From assembly GCA_025766275.1 (NCBI GenBank), contig JAFKAC010000103.1:1-64000 (forward strand): a stretch of 64,000 bases of DNA, written 5' to 3'. The stretch's first letter is position 1, and each line of letters opens with the position of its first letter. Positions 54,652 to 64,000 of the stretch are shown one piece after another. The translations under genes were made by a program, and so were the position numbers. This DNA is from Lactarius indigo. Lineage: Eukaryota > Basidiomycota > Agaricomycetes > Russulales > Russulaceae. The notes beneath the pieces were generated by a model. It saw nothing but the letters and a program-made list of their open reading frames with translations. It made no database searches and was not told where the DNA came from.

Positions 54652-56901
54652 ATGCGCCTTTCCCTCATCACTGCTCTCTTTTTGAAGTCCGTTTGGGCTG
54701 CGATATATACCGACCCTTCGACGCTGCCTAATGCATCTTACACATATATCATCGTGGGAGGTACGTCTGTGCGTCTGCGGATCTCTTTCGCTCTCTGACA
54801 CTTGTCCAGCGGGCCTGGGGGGCAGTGTTTTGGCAAATAGGTTGAGCGCAAATCCGAAAAATCGTGTGCTTTTAATCGAAGCTGGACCAAGGTTTGTCGA
54901 TGTTATTTTCATTTCTACATTCATTTACCTTATATACCCTAGCGATACGGTCGATCCTTTTATTCCCATTCCGTTCCTTGCCACGACACTTGCGCCGTCT
55001 GTTGTCTCATGGAACTATACCACAGTCCCTCAGACAGGTTTGGGAGGGCGTTCCATCGCGTATCCTCGCGGACGTACCCTCGGTGGGTCCACTTCCATCA
55101 GTACGTTGAGTCACATTCAGAGGCGGTGACTACAGACTTAGTATGCCCCAGATGATATGGTTTGGACCCGCGGACCAGCAAGCGACTTTGATCGATTGGC
55201 TCATGTTACTGGTGACTCTGGATGGTCGTGGAACTCTCTTCGGAGCACCTTGATTGGGGTATCATCCGCTCCCTTTCCGTCACTTCGCTACCACGGCCTG
55301 ACTGCGACCCTCAGGTGGAAACCCTAGTTTCCCCCCCGGATGGTCACAACACGACGGGGGAGATCAATCCTGCGATCCACGGTTCGAATGGCCCCGTCAA
55401 GATCAGTGTTCAAGACAGGACTGCTCTCGACTGTCGGATCTTCAACACGTCGTCGCAGCTCGCCGAGTTTCCTTTCAATGGGGATATGAACTCTGGAAAT
55501 CCACTAGGAATAGGTGTGTTCTGTTTTACTCACCCAAATTTTCGAATGTAACTCAATCGCTCGGTGTAAGGTTGGACCCAGTACTCAATCGGCGGTGGCC
55601 AGAGGAGTAGTGCCTCTGTCTCATACCTTACGCCGGTGCTCTCCAGGTCGAATCTAGACGTTTTAACTAACACCCAGGTGACTAAGGTGGTTCAAACTGG
55701 CACCCGAGGTGGTCTACCCATTTTTCGTGGCGTCCAATTCGCCCAGTCCGCTTATGGTAGGAGACCTCTGGTTGTACTCATGCCTATTTGACATGACAAC
55801 GGCCAGGGCCACTCTTTTCCCGTAATGCTACGAAGGAGGTCATACTCGCTGCCGGCGCAGTCAACACACCGCAGTTACTGATGCTGTCGGGAATCGGCGA
55901 CAGCACACAGCTCAGTCAGTTCAAAATTCGGACGATCGTAAGCCTCCCCGACGTGGGAAAAAACATGCAAGACCACGTCATACTTTCAAATGTGTTCTCG
56001 GTTAATTCCAACTTTACTAATGACGATATCGGCCGAAACGCGACGCTATTCCTAAATGATCTAGCACAGTGGGGACAGTCCCACACTGGTCCGTTTGCCT
56101 CGACTGCCACGTCTGAAATAGGTTGGTTGAGGCTACCGAAAAACGCCACAATTTTCAAGACGGTGAATGATCCATCTTCCGGCCCGCAAGCCCCACATTA
56201 CGAATTTGTCTTTGCTGTAAGCCCTCGCCCGGAAGCGTCCCATCGTGGATTGTCGTTGAGCTTCTGTTCTTAGAATGGGTTCGCGTCATTCGTTGACTCA
56301 CCGCCCACCACGGGCCACTTCATGACGATTGCCAGCAACCTGATAACGCCCACCTCTCGTGAGTGATGTTCCTTGATATTACCGGCGCTTCTGAATGCGA
56401 GATGCCGCAGGCGGATCAATTACCCTTGCCTCTGCAAACCCTTTCGCCGCTCCTAACATCGACCCAGCGCTCCTCAACTCGAACTTTGACATCTTTACTA
56501 TCCGCGAAGGGGTAAAGGCGGCGCTTCGGTTCGCCGCGGCGCCAGCGTGGAGGGACTACGTGATTGGACCATTTGGCGCTCTTGCTGGGGCCAAGACTGA
56601 TGCCCAAATTGAGGCGTATGCGCGCAACCACGCCGCCACCGTGTTTCATCCATTCAGCACCGCCTTCATGTCCCCGAACAGCTCCTCGCATGGTGTCGTC
56701 AACCCGGATTTCGGCGTGAAGAAGACAGTTGGCCTTCGGATTGTCGATGCGAGCGTATTGGTACGTGGGCTTCAGTAATTGGGCCCCCGGTCGATGGCCT
56801 GATGCGGTATATTTTTTTAGCCGTACGTCCCGGCGGCCCACCCTCAAGCAGCTCTCTACGCCGTCGCAGAGCGAGCAGCGAAACTGATCGTTGCGAACTA
56901 A
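54652..56901 (+). CDS. GMC oxidoreductase, aryl-alcohol-oxidase-like, about 592 aa, 10 exons
   Basis: Exons: 54652-54760, 54810-54891, 54943-55100, 55142-55258, 55315-55513, 55571-55756, 55807-56216, 56274-56358, 56411-56760, 56821-56901. A signal peptide ([16 protein letters not shown]) indicates secretion. The FAD ADP-binding motif is [17 protein letters not shown]. Further motifs are [49 protein letters not shown] (GMC signature 2) and the C-terminal catalytic histidines in [10 protein letters not shown] and [11 protein letters not shown]. Such enzymes oxidise aromatic or other primary alcohols and supply H2O2 for lignocellulose breakdown. Between exons 3 and 4 no GT-AG pair keeps the frame: the summed exons are one base off. 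This is either an unusual splice site or a 1-bp frameshift; otherwise it is complete. Confidence 0.85.
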
Positions 56902-57775
56902 GATTAGTTCGCCCTTCGTCCGTTTCCCCGATTGCTCGCACAGCCGCATATTCCGCATATATTCCCCTACCGTTCTTCGTGTCACATTGCTGTGCTGGCC
57001 ACCTGACACCTTCGCGCTTGTTGGGTGTTCCTGGTGTTCCATAGGGACTGATGCCGACGTAAGAAATTTCCGCTCATGTATGGACGTTGCGATGGGGCAC
57101 CTTCGCATGGGCGCTATCGCCTTCATATAAATGACAGGGATGGGGGGGAATCAGACGGAGAAAATTAATAACGCCTTTGCCACGGAGACAGGAATCCCTA
57201 TGTTCGTAAGTTACCGCGAGATCGGAGAGAAGAGCATGTTTTCGAACGTGTCTTGCCTCCCGAAAGCGAATGGGGGGAGTGTATTAAAGACGGAAAAGGA
57301 GTGCGAAGGGAAAGAAAACTGCCACGATGTTGCAGCCACTCTACGTATAATTCTCGCTTGTCTTGCTCTGTGAGTACGCAAGGATGGTTCCTGCTCCATT
57401 TCTCAGTGTTGTTCTTGTCCTTTCTGAGGACAGGTGAGAGGTGGAATGATGAAGTAATGCAGATGCGAGAAGCTAGACGGACGGGGAGAATGCGCGATGG
57501 AACAGAGGACCAGTGATGCAAAGGAAGTCATCTTGAAAGTCGATATATCCAGCAAATGAAAAGAGTAGAATGTTGCGATAATACGATGCACAGTGAAAGA
57601 GATATCAGTTTAAAACACTGTTCATTGTTCGACTTGGCTGCATATGAGTTGAACTGACAAATGCAAAAAATGGAGGTTCAGTCCTATGATTTATCTATGT
57701 AATTACTTTCATCTGACCAGTGACATCCACCATCGAGGTAGAAGGAAACCATTGGCAACGTCGAAGAAGAATCTA
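56902..57775. other. no supported feature
   Basis: 3' flank of the GMC gene and the stretch before the copia-C tail. Nothing recognised. Confidence 0.5.
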
Positions 57776-58095
57776 TTCTCACCAGGTGTGAGGTTGGGAC
57801 AGCCATAAGACGGTGCTCTGTGATAACGTATCTATCAGTGTGTTCCATTTGTCAACACCGGTGTTGTCCTTTATGAAGATGGGCACAAAGCACAGATGGT
57901 GTGTAATGGATGGAACACGAGTAGCCAGATTGCCAAGAGAGCCATGAGAAAGCAGAACCATTTGAGCATTCATTCAAACAAGCTTCAGCACAGGTTGCTT
58001 CAGCTTGTTGGGGGCTGTGCCCCCAAATGTTGATAAGTGACCCTTGCGCACTTAGCGGCTCATTCGGACTGGACTTACAGATACGGACTGCTGTA
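57776..58095 (+). mobile_element. 3' end fragment of a copia family C element (plus orientation)
   Basis: 58028-58095 matches the first 68 bp of the family C LTR (TGTTGATAAGTGACCCTTGC and on). Just before it lies a perfect hairpin TTGGGGGC-TGT-GCCCCCAA (58008-58026), whose G run could serve as polypurine tract. The internal sequence upstream has no coding region and its left limit is a guess. The LTR is cut at 58095 by the copia-B insertion. Confidence 0.65.
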
Positions 58096-58354
58096 TGTGA
58101 AAGCCGAAGAGTATTTGGACTCGGATGACGTCTGTTTGCATACTGGAATCCATAAACACAACTCATATATTATCTCGTACGATACCTTTTTCCCCCCTCA
58201 GCTCGTTTGTCACATACGCTGAGGAGGGTAAGTCCGCGTTTACACCCGCATATACCCTATTACTTAATTACACCGTACGCAGAACGTCTAGGTTTGTAAT
58301 CGAATGTTAGCTCGTTTGTCACGTACGCTGAGGAGGAACGTCTAGGATTTAATA
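58096..58354 (+). repeat. 5' LTR of copia family B (about 259 bp)
   Basis: Starts TGTGAAAGCC and ends next to the primer site with AATA where CA is usual. Contains a duplicated block AGCTCGTTTGTCAC(A/G)TACGC at 58200 and 58309, and AACGTCTAGG at 58283 and 58337. Confidence 0.8.
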
Positions 58355-58365
58355 GGTTATGGGCC
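58355..58365 (+). other. primer-binding site of copia family B
   Basis: GGTTATGGGCC, the same initiator-Met half-tRNA type as in families A and C. Confidence 0.75.
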
Positions 58366-58489
58366 ATCCTGTTCCTGCTTAGGCCGCAAACTGAGTTCAA
58401 CTTTATCGCGCTCCGCCTTTTCCCCGACGCGCTACATCTCGTGTATCCCAACGCCTTGCCTGTTTGCCCTGTTCTTCTACCTCATCTTT

Positions 58490-58621
58490 GGACCATCGTC
58501 CCCTGTTGTCTGATCAGACCATTGTCCTCTGTTATCTTGTCGGACCATCGTCCACCGTTCCCTCATCGAACCATTGTCCTCTGCTGTCTTGTCGGACCAT
58601 CGTCCACCTCTGTCTTATCAG
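58490..58621 (+). repeat. five 26-bp imperfect repeats in the copia-B leader
   Basis: Units starting GACCATCGTCC or GACCATTGTCC at 58491, 58517, 58543, 58569 and 58595, each followed by a pyrimidine-rich stretch. Could act in packaging or regulation of the element RNA. Confidence 0.8.
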
Positions 58622-58663
58622 ATCTTCGCTCGCCTCGTTCCCTGTCCACTTCAGATCATCGCT

Positions 58664-61600
58664 ATGTCTATGTGGGATAGTCCCTCCGACAGCTCCCTCA
58701 CACACCTCTCGGAACTATCGCGGCACAGGGCGGCCGAAAACCGTGCAGTTAGCAATGCCGAAACCAGCAGGAATCCTTTCCGAGTCCCTTCCGTGCATGC
58801 AACTCGTGTGACGCCACCCCCCATCCGCTTTCCCCTACATGCGACACCACCTCACATCCGCCGCCCACGCACCTCCCATTGCACCGTACACACCATTACT
58901 TCATCATCTGACGAGCTTTCACCCCCACCCCGCCGACATCGCCCACCGCTCGCGCCGCGACCGCCATCAATCAAAGAGAAAACAATGTCCGGTGTACCAC
59001 CGTGGCCACCGGGCCTCATACTCTCACTCGGCGCAAGCAACTGGCTGGAATGGTCTCGGAAACTGATCAGCTCACTCAGCATGGGACAACTCGACGTATA
59101 TCCGCGTGGCCTGCTCAGGTGCCCGCGATATGCGGAGGACCCCTCGGGACATACTAACTGGGTTGGCAATGACTGCATGGTCCTCGGATTCATACGGGAC
59201 CACGTCTACACCTTGGAGGTTCAATGCATCGCGGCCTGTGACACCTCCGCAGAAGCATATGACACGCTACGTCGACGCCATGAAAAACGCAGCGGCCTAG
59301 CACAAATCCAGCTCATTCAGAAGATGACGCAAGTGCGGTTCGACAACAACTCAGACAACTGTGATGTAACTATGGCCTACCTCCGCGATCTCATCGATCG
59401 TGCGGAAAAGATTGGCCCCGTCGACGTCACTAAGCTAGCTATCCTCTTCAGCCTAATCAACCTTAGAACGACACATCCGTCGGTCCACGAGGCGCTTGCT
59501 CCGGCCCTAATGGACGGCACCATTACGCTGGAAGCCCTGGAAAGCCGGCTACACTACTTCTATGAGCTACAGGCAACCCAGACCCCAGAGCCGCTCGCGT
59601 TCCCCTCCCTCCACCCGCAGGCACCCATTGCGCTGCCAGCCAGCATCCCACCGCGCGCCACAATATGTCCCAACTGCAAGAAATCCGGCCACACCATCGA
59701 CTTCTGCATATCACCCGGTGGAAAAATGGCCGGCCAATCAGCGCTCGATGCTATCACACGCCAGCGCGCAGCACGGGACGCATTGCGCACCCGCCCACAT
59801 GACAACCCCAACAGCACTCTCCTAAAAGTCGACAACGACGGATCAGTCTGGATCGGCAGCGTCAAATACAAGCCGGTCCAAACCCCGGCGAAAGCTGCGC
59901 TAGCAGACGTCGAGAGTGCGATGATCGCCGCCGATCAGGGGGAGTACTCGGACTGGGCTGTCGGAAACACCAACCCAGACTGGGGTGGAGATGCGGACAA
60001 CACACTCGTCGACACAGCTACCTGCCTCCTCACCTCCACAGAAACGTCTCTGCTCGCTCACAGACCTTCTGACTTGCCGCTCTATCTTGACTCTGGAGCC
60101 TCTACCCACATTTCTTGTGTCCGCGCAGACTTCACAACCCTGACTTCCATCGAGCCCCGGCAAATCCTGGGCGTCGGGAACTCCTCGGTGTCTGCCATTG
60201 GGATCGGCACCATCGAGATCCTGATCCCAGGAAACCAAGCTCGATTGGTTCTTCGAGACACTCTCTACGCGCCCGAAGCTGGAGTCCGTCTTGTATCAAT
60301 CAGCCGACTTGACGAGTCCGGCTACCGACTGAGCTTTGACAATGGGCACTGCCACATCTTCGATTGGGCGTCAGGTCACGAAATAGTCAGTTGCGCGAAG
60401 AACCTGTCCCACCTATACTCTCTCCCCGGGTCCATTCAAACGCCTTCCTTTCCACCAACATCCCTTGCACTCGTCACCCTTTCTGCGAAACCCAACTTGG
60501 AAACCTGGCATCGTCGTCTAGGCCACGCTAACTTCCGCACCATACTTGATATGGCGCGAGGCGACGTCGTTGCAGGTATGCCAATTGACCTGTCACCCGC
60601 GCCGCAGGCTTGTGACGCTTGCATTCGCGGGAAACAGACTCACCATGCTGTACCGCGACACCGCGAGGGCAACAAAGCGAGTAGGCGGCTTGGTCGTGTT
60701 TATGTGGATCTGGCGGGACCCCAATCAGTAGCCTCACGTTCTGGATGTCTCTACATCATGAATATCATCGATGATTTCTCCGGTTACCACTGGACGAGAT
60801 TGCTCAGAGCTAAGTCAGACGCCGCGCGTGCACTGCGCGAATGGCTACTTGCGGCAGAAACTCAGTCAGATGAGAAACTATGCTACCTAGTCACCGACAA
60901 TGGCGAGCTACGTTCAAACGAAATGGCACGCTGGTGCGCTGAGCGAGGCATAACACACCAACTGACAGCGCCACATACATCCGCCCAAAACGGCCGCGTC
61001 GAGCGACTACACCGTACCCTCATGAACAAAGCACGAGCCATGCGTCTGGCCTGCGATGCCCCCTTAAACATGTGGGACGAATTCATGATGACTGCATCCT
61101 ACCTTTCCACCCTTACCGCGTCGACCTCAGCGAATGGACGCACGCCGCATGAACTTTGGTTCGGGACGAAGCCCTCCCTGTCCCACCTCCGCGAAATCGG
61201 CTGCCACGCATATGTCCTGATCAGTGGAAACAACCCGAAGATCGCCGCTAGATCCACCGAGTGTACCCTGATCGGCTATGCACCAAACGCGAAGGCGTAC
61301 AGGTGCTGGCATAGGCAAACTGGTCGCGTTGCTGACTCATACCACGTCACTTTCGTCGAGCACCTCAGCGACCAGTCTCGCCCATCCAACCCTGTTCCCC
61401 CCACCAGTGCTTCTCCAGACGGGGCTGAAGGCGTCACCCCAACACCCCAACTGGCTATCTGCGATGCCTCACCATCGCCGCCAGAAGGTGCGTCTCCTCC
61501 TGCGACTGCGGAAGCAGTCACAAGCAACCCTAGGCGATCCACCCGGGAACGATTCCCCGTTCTTCCCAGGGCGGACACCGATGATGGACTCGCTCATGGG

Positions 61601-63355
61601 AGAGCAACCGCACGGGCACTGGAGCAGGTCCGCGAGGCAGCATCTCGCCGCGCTGCTGCCAAAAACCCCATCCCAAGCGACGCCACGGGGGAGCAAGTAG
61701 ACTCTGCGCTCCTCGTAGACGTTGAGGACCCTGACGCACCAAGCTGGTCAGAAGTGCTTGCCTCAGCCGACAGAGAAAAATGGCTCGACGGCGCCCGCGC
61801 AGAGCTGAACAGCCTCCAGGATATGGAAGTCTACAAGCTCGTGCCGCGCTCGGAAGTCCCAGCCAACTGCAGCATTCTTCGTGGCAAGTTTGTCTGTTGC
61901 TTAAAACGCGACGAAAACAATGTCCCAGTGCGACACAAGGTGCGGTGGGTCGCCAAAGGCTTTCAACAAGTATGGGGGAAAGACTTCAGCAAAGTCACAT
62001 CACCTACGGCACGCCTTGAGTCCATGCGCGCCGTCCTACACATCGTGGCATCCAAAGACTGGTGCATCCGTCAATACGACGTGAAAACCGCTTTCCTCAA
62101 CGGTGTCCTGCCTGACGCGGAGGTGCAATACATGGAACAACCCCCTGGATTCACTGATGCAGGCAACAAGGACCACGTCTGGAAGCTAGTCCGCAGCCTC
62201 TATGGCATGCGCCAGTCATCTCGGATCTGGAACCGGGCCCTTCACGCATCTTTCCTAAGCTGGGGCTTCACGCGTTCCAAATGCGAATGGTGCGTATACT
62301 ACCGCCAGTCGAACACCGGTGAGGTATCCGTTGTCGTGGTACATGTCGACGACATGTTGGCTGTGTCATCAAGCGACGCGGAGGCGGAGGACTTTCAGCA
62401 GAGCTTGGAATCGGCTTGGCAGATCAGCGCGCTGGGGGAGGCCAAACTTGTAGTCGGTATCGCACTTCGCCGAAACCGGACCACCAAAACGATCGCGCTA
62501 AGCCAAACCGCCCTCATAGACAAAATTGTAACCACATATGGACAGAGCGACGCCAAACCAGTTAACACACCCATGGCACATGGCACCCTCCTAACACGCC
62601 CCGATCCACGAGAACCTGTCGAGGAAAGCGAACGCGAAAGACTAGCCACCCTCCCATACCGATCTCTTGTCGGCTCGCTGATGTACGTCGCCACGGGCAG
62701 CAGACCAGACATTATGTTTGCAGTCAGCAAGCTGTCTCGATTCCTGGACTGCTATCGCGAGGCCCACTGGCAAGCTGCTGTCCGAGTCGTCCGCTACCTG
62801 AAGGGAACGCGCGACATGACACTGACTCTTGGCGGATCATCAGACACACCGACGCTACTTGGGTACAGTGACTCTGACTACGCTAATGAGCCCGGCCATG
62901 AAGGACGACGCTCAGTCGCGGGGTACTGCTTCTCATTGGGAAGCGGAGCCATCTCTTGGTTGTCAAAGAAGCAGGACACCATAGCCGACTCCACGTGCGC
63001 AGCCGAATACATGGCCGTGTCAGAAGCTGGGCGCGAGCTCGTATGGCTACGGACACTGCTACGCGAACTGGGCTACGCGTCAGAACATGCTACCCCCCTT
63101 CTGTGCGACAACTCCGCTGCCATCCTACTGTCCGCCGATCAGGCATTCCACAACCGCGCGAAACATCTAGACGTACGATATCACTGGATTCGCGAGCGCG
63201 TGGAACGCGACGAGATTGTGGTTGGTCAGATCGCGTCAGCGGCCAACATTGCCGATGCCTTAACGAAGGCTCTACCAGGCCCGCGGTTCATTGAGCTGCG
63301 CGGTTTCCTGGGAGTACGGGATGCCCGTGATGATAAAGAGTCAGCGCTGAACTGA
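58664..63355 (+). CDS. copia Gag-Pol polyprotein, family B, up to 1563 aa, intact
   Basis: The first ATG of the open frame is 58664; an alternative at 58985 (MSGVPPWPPG) starts nearer the Gag domain and may be the true one. Order: Gag (NWLEWSRKLISS), CCHC knuckle CPNCKKSGHTIDFC, protease LDSGASTH, and the pre-integrase region with HRRLGHANF and CDACIRGKQTHH. Integrase has DDE residues in VYVDLAGP, VTDNGELR and QNGRVERLHRT. RT carries QYDVKTAFLNG and the active site VHVDD in place of YVDD. RNase H has GYSDSDYAN, STCAAEYMAV and CDNSAAILL, and the frame ends near LTKALPGPRF. No internal stop. Confidence 0.95.
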   Translation: MSMWDSPSDSSLTHLSELSRHRAAENRAVSNAETSRNPFRVPSVHATRVTPPPIRFPLHATPPHIRRPRTSHCTVHTITSSSDELSPPPRRHRPPLAPRPPSIKEKTMSGVPPWPPGLILSLGASNWLEWSRKLISSLSMGQLDVYPRGLLRCPRYAEDPSGHTNWVGNDCMVLGFIRDHVYTLEVQCIAACDTSAEAYDTLRRRHEKRSGLAQIQLIQKMTQVRFDNNSDNCDVTMAYLRDLIDRAEKIGPVDVTKLAILFSLINLRTTHPSVHEALAPALMDGTITLEALESRLHYFYELQATQTPEPLAFPSLHPQAPIALPASIPPRATICPNCKKSGHTIDFCISPGGKMAGQSALDAITRQRAARDALRTRPHDNPNSTLLKVDNDGSVWIGSVKYKPVQTPAKAALADVESAMIAADQGEYSDWAVGNTNPDWGGDADNTLVDTATCLLTSTETSLLAHRPSDLPLYLDSGASTHISCVRADFTTLTSIEPRQILGVGNSSVSAIGIGTIEILIPGNQARLVLRDTLYAPEAGVRLVSISRLDESGYRLSFDNGHCHIFDWASGHEIVSCAKNLSHLYSLPGSIQTPSFPPTSLALVTLSAKPNLETWHRRLGHANFRTILDMARGDVVAGMPIDLSPAPQACDACIRGKQTHHAVPRHREGNKASRRLGRVYVDLAGPQSVASRSGCLYIMNIIDDFSGYHWTRLLRAKSDAARALREWLLAAETQSDEKLCYLVTDNGELRSNEMARWCAERGITHQLTAPHTSAQNGRVERLHRTLMNKARAMRLACDAPLNMWDEFMMTASYLSTLTASTSANGRTPHELWFGTKPSLSHLREIGCHAYVLISGNNPKIAARSTECTLIGYAPNAKAYRCWHRQTGRVADSYHVTFVEHLSDQSRPSNPVPPTSASPDGAEGVTPTPQLAICDASPSPPEGASPPATAEAVTSNPRRSTRERFPVLPRADTDDGLAHGRATARALEQVREAASRRAAAKNPIPSDATGEQVDSALLVDVEDPDAPSWSEVLASADREKWLDGARAELNSLQDMEVYKLVPRSEVPANCSILRGKFVCCLKRDENNVPVRHKVRWVAKGFQQVWGKDFSKVTSPTARLESMRAVLHIVASKDWCIRQYDVKTAFLNGVLPDAEVQYMEQPPGFTDAGNKDHVWKLVRSLYGMRQSSRIWNRALHASFLSWGFTRSKCEWCVYYRQSNTGEVSVVVVHVDDMLAVSSSDAEAEDFQQSLESAWQISALGEAKLVVGIALRRNRTTKTIALSQTALIDKIVTTYGQSDAKPVNTPMAHGTLLTRPDPREPVEESERERLATLPYRSLVGSLMYVATGSRPDIMFAVSKLSRFLDCYREAHWQAAVRVVRYLKGTRDMTLTLGGSSDTPTLLGYSDSDYANEPGHEGRRSVAGYCFSLGSGAISWLSKKQDTIADSTCAAEYMAVSEAGRELVWLRTLLRELGYASEHATPLLCDNSAAILLSADQAFHNRAKHLDVRYHWIRERVERDEIVVGQIASAANIADALTKALPGPRFIELRGFLGVRDARDDKESALN

Positions 63356-63374
63356 GGTTTGCGCTGAGGGGGAG

Positions 63375-63522
63375 TGTGAAAGCCGAAGAGTATTTGGACT
63401 CGGATGACGTCTGTTTGCATACTGGAATCCATAAACACAACTCATATATTATCTCGTACGATACCTTTTTCCCCCCTCAGCTCGTTTGTCACGTACGCTG
63501 AGGAGGGTAAGTCCGCGTTTAT
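63375..63522 (+). repeat. 3' LTR of copia family B, truncated
   Basis: Matches the first 148 bp of the left LTR with one difference, then ends abruptly. Confidence 0.9.
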
Positions 63523-64000
63523 GATGAACAGCACACATAGAGATGATACTCACAGTGACAAAGGAGACTGTGGTGAGATATCAAGGGTGGCTGAAAGGCA
63601 GCAACAGGGAGTGCAAGCAAAGGTGAAGCAAGAGGTTGTCTGGCACACAAGCAGTGAGAACTGATGATGTTACATTGGAGAGGAGAGAGCTTACCTGGCA
63701 CACAAGCAGTGAGAACTGATGTGGACCAGGAGCGTACATGGTACTCTACTTATACACTTTCAGGTAGTGACACTGTACAAGGGATGTGACACTAAGTCAC
63801 GCAGTACAAGGAAGTATTGTTCTACAAACGGACAAAGGAGTGGACGTTCTGAGAACAAGGAAAGAAAGAATAAGGAGAGTCCAGAAGCAAATGATATCAT
63901 AGTGACATCATAATAAAGATAAAGCTAAGTACGGAACAAAGGAAAGTACAAAGGCGTTATACAACGCAGAGTCCGGATGTATGATGTCATTAGAAGTACA
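63523..64000 (-). mobile_element. copia family C LTR (second copy, runs off right edge)
   Basis: Diverged copy of 1818-2296: begins TGATGAACAGCACACA as the family C LTR does when read in reverse, and keeps the internal 28-bp duplication and the TATA-like site. It starts inside the copia-B 3' LTR, so it is probably a later insertion there (solo LTR or full element); the matching target repeat would lie beyond the window. Confidence 0.8.

Larger units (their letters stand above)
58096..63522 (+). mobile_element. Ty1/copia retrotransposon, family B (5.4 kb, 3' LTR interrupted)
   Basis: Left LTR 58096-58354, primer site, leader with repeats, intact Gag-Pol frame, polypurine tract (GAGGGGGAG, about 63366-63374) and the first 148 bp of the right LTR (63375-63522). 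The right LTR breaks off after GCGTTTA, where a family C LTR begins. In the shared 148 bp the two LTRs differ once (CACATACG versus CACGTACG), so the insertion is recent. Confidence 0.9.

Overview
This window comes from a filamentous basidiomycete (Agaricomycetes). The style of the proteins suggests a Rhizoctonia/Ceratobasidiaceae-like genome, but that is an inference. The evidence is many short GT-AG introns of about 48-65 bp, an Argonaute with an intact slicer tetrad, an aryl-alcohol-oxidase-like GMC enzyme, an HSR1-type P-loop GTPase of a kind expanded in mushrooms, and a heavy load of LTR and non-LTR retrotransposons. I worked out exon boundaries by hand from reading-frame continuity, splice signals and comparison of paralogues inside the window.

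Layout. 1-2441: the 5' part of a minus-strand Ty1/copia element (family C) inserted into an F-BAR/RhoGAP gene remnant. 2442-9462: a degraded tandem duplication. The left copy holds the RhoGAP 3' end and a truncated COX15, and is interrupted by a 311-bp insertion and an 838-bp PIF/Harbinger-like element. The right copy holds an apparently complete F-BAR/RhoGAP gene (12 exons, three GC-AG introns) and a complete COX15. COX15 is divergent from a mitochondrial BolA-like gene across 81 bp. 9979-24832 is gene-poor. It contains a possible small secreted protein, an Efm6-like methyltransferase and a proline/serine-rich protein. 24833-27943: Argonaute. 28426-35296: a Tad/I-like LINE with a 13-bp target-site duplication, split by a 543-bp solo LTR.

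35811-46529: a P-loop GTPase gene. An almost pristine copia element (family A, 6.8 kb) sits in its second intron. Further downstream the gene runs into an array of 28 exact 68-bp units. Each unit looks like a complete 65-bp intron followed by a 3-bp in-frame micro-exon. This is the most unusual object in the window. 47887-52563: relics of a TFIIH p62 subunit, an ADGF-type adenosine deaminase and a third F-BAR/RhoGAP copy. 53462-56901: a hypothetical gene and the GMC oxidoreductase. 57776-64000: a nest in which copia family B (58096-63522) is inserted in a family-C LTR, and is itself cut by another family-C LTR in the opposite orientation that runs off the window.

Most single-copy genes serve housekeeping roles: heme A synthesis, mitochondrial Fe-S handling, translation-factor methylation and RNA silencing. 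The rest of the region reads as an accessory, transposon-rich segment in which gene fragments are duplicated and decaying. Argonaute, the RNA-silencing effector, lies about 0.5 kb from a LINE and within about 10 kb of a very recent copia insertion.
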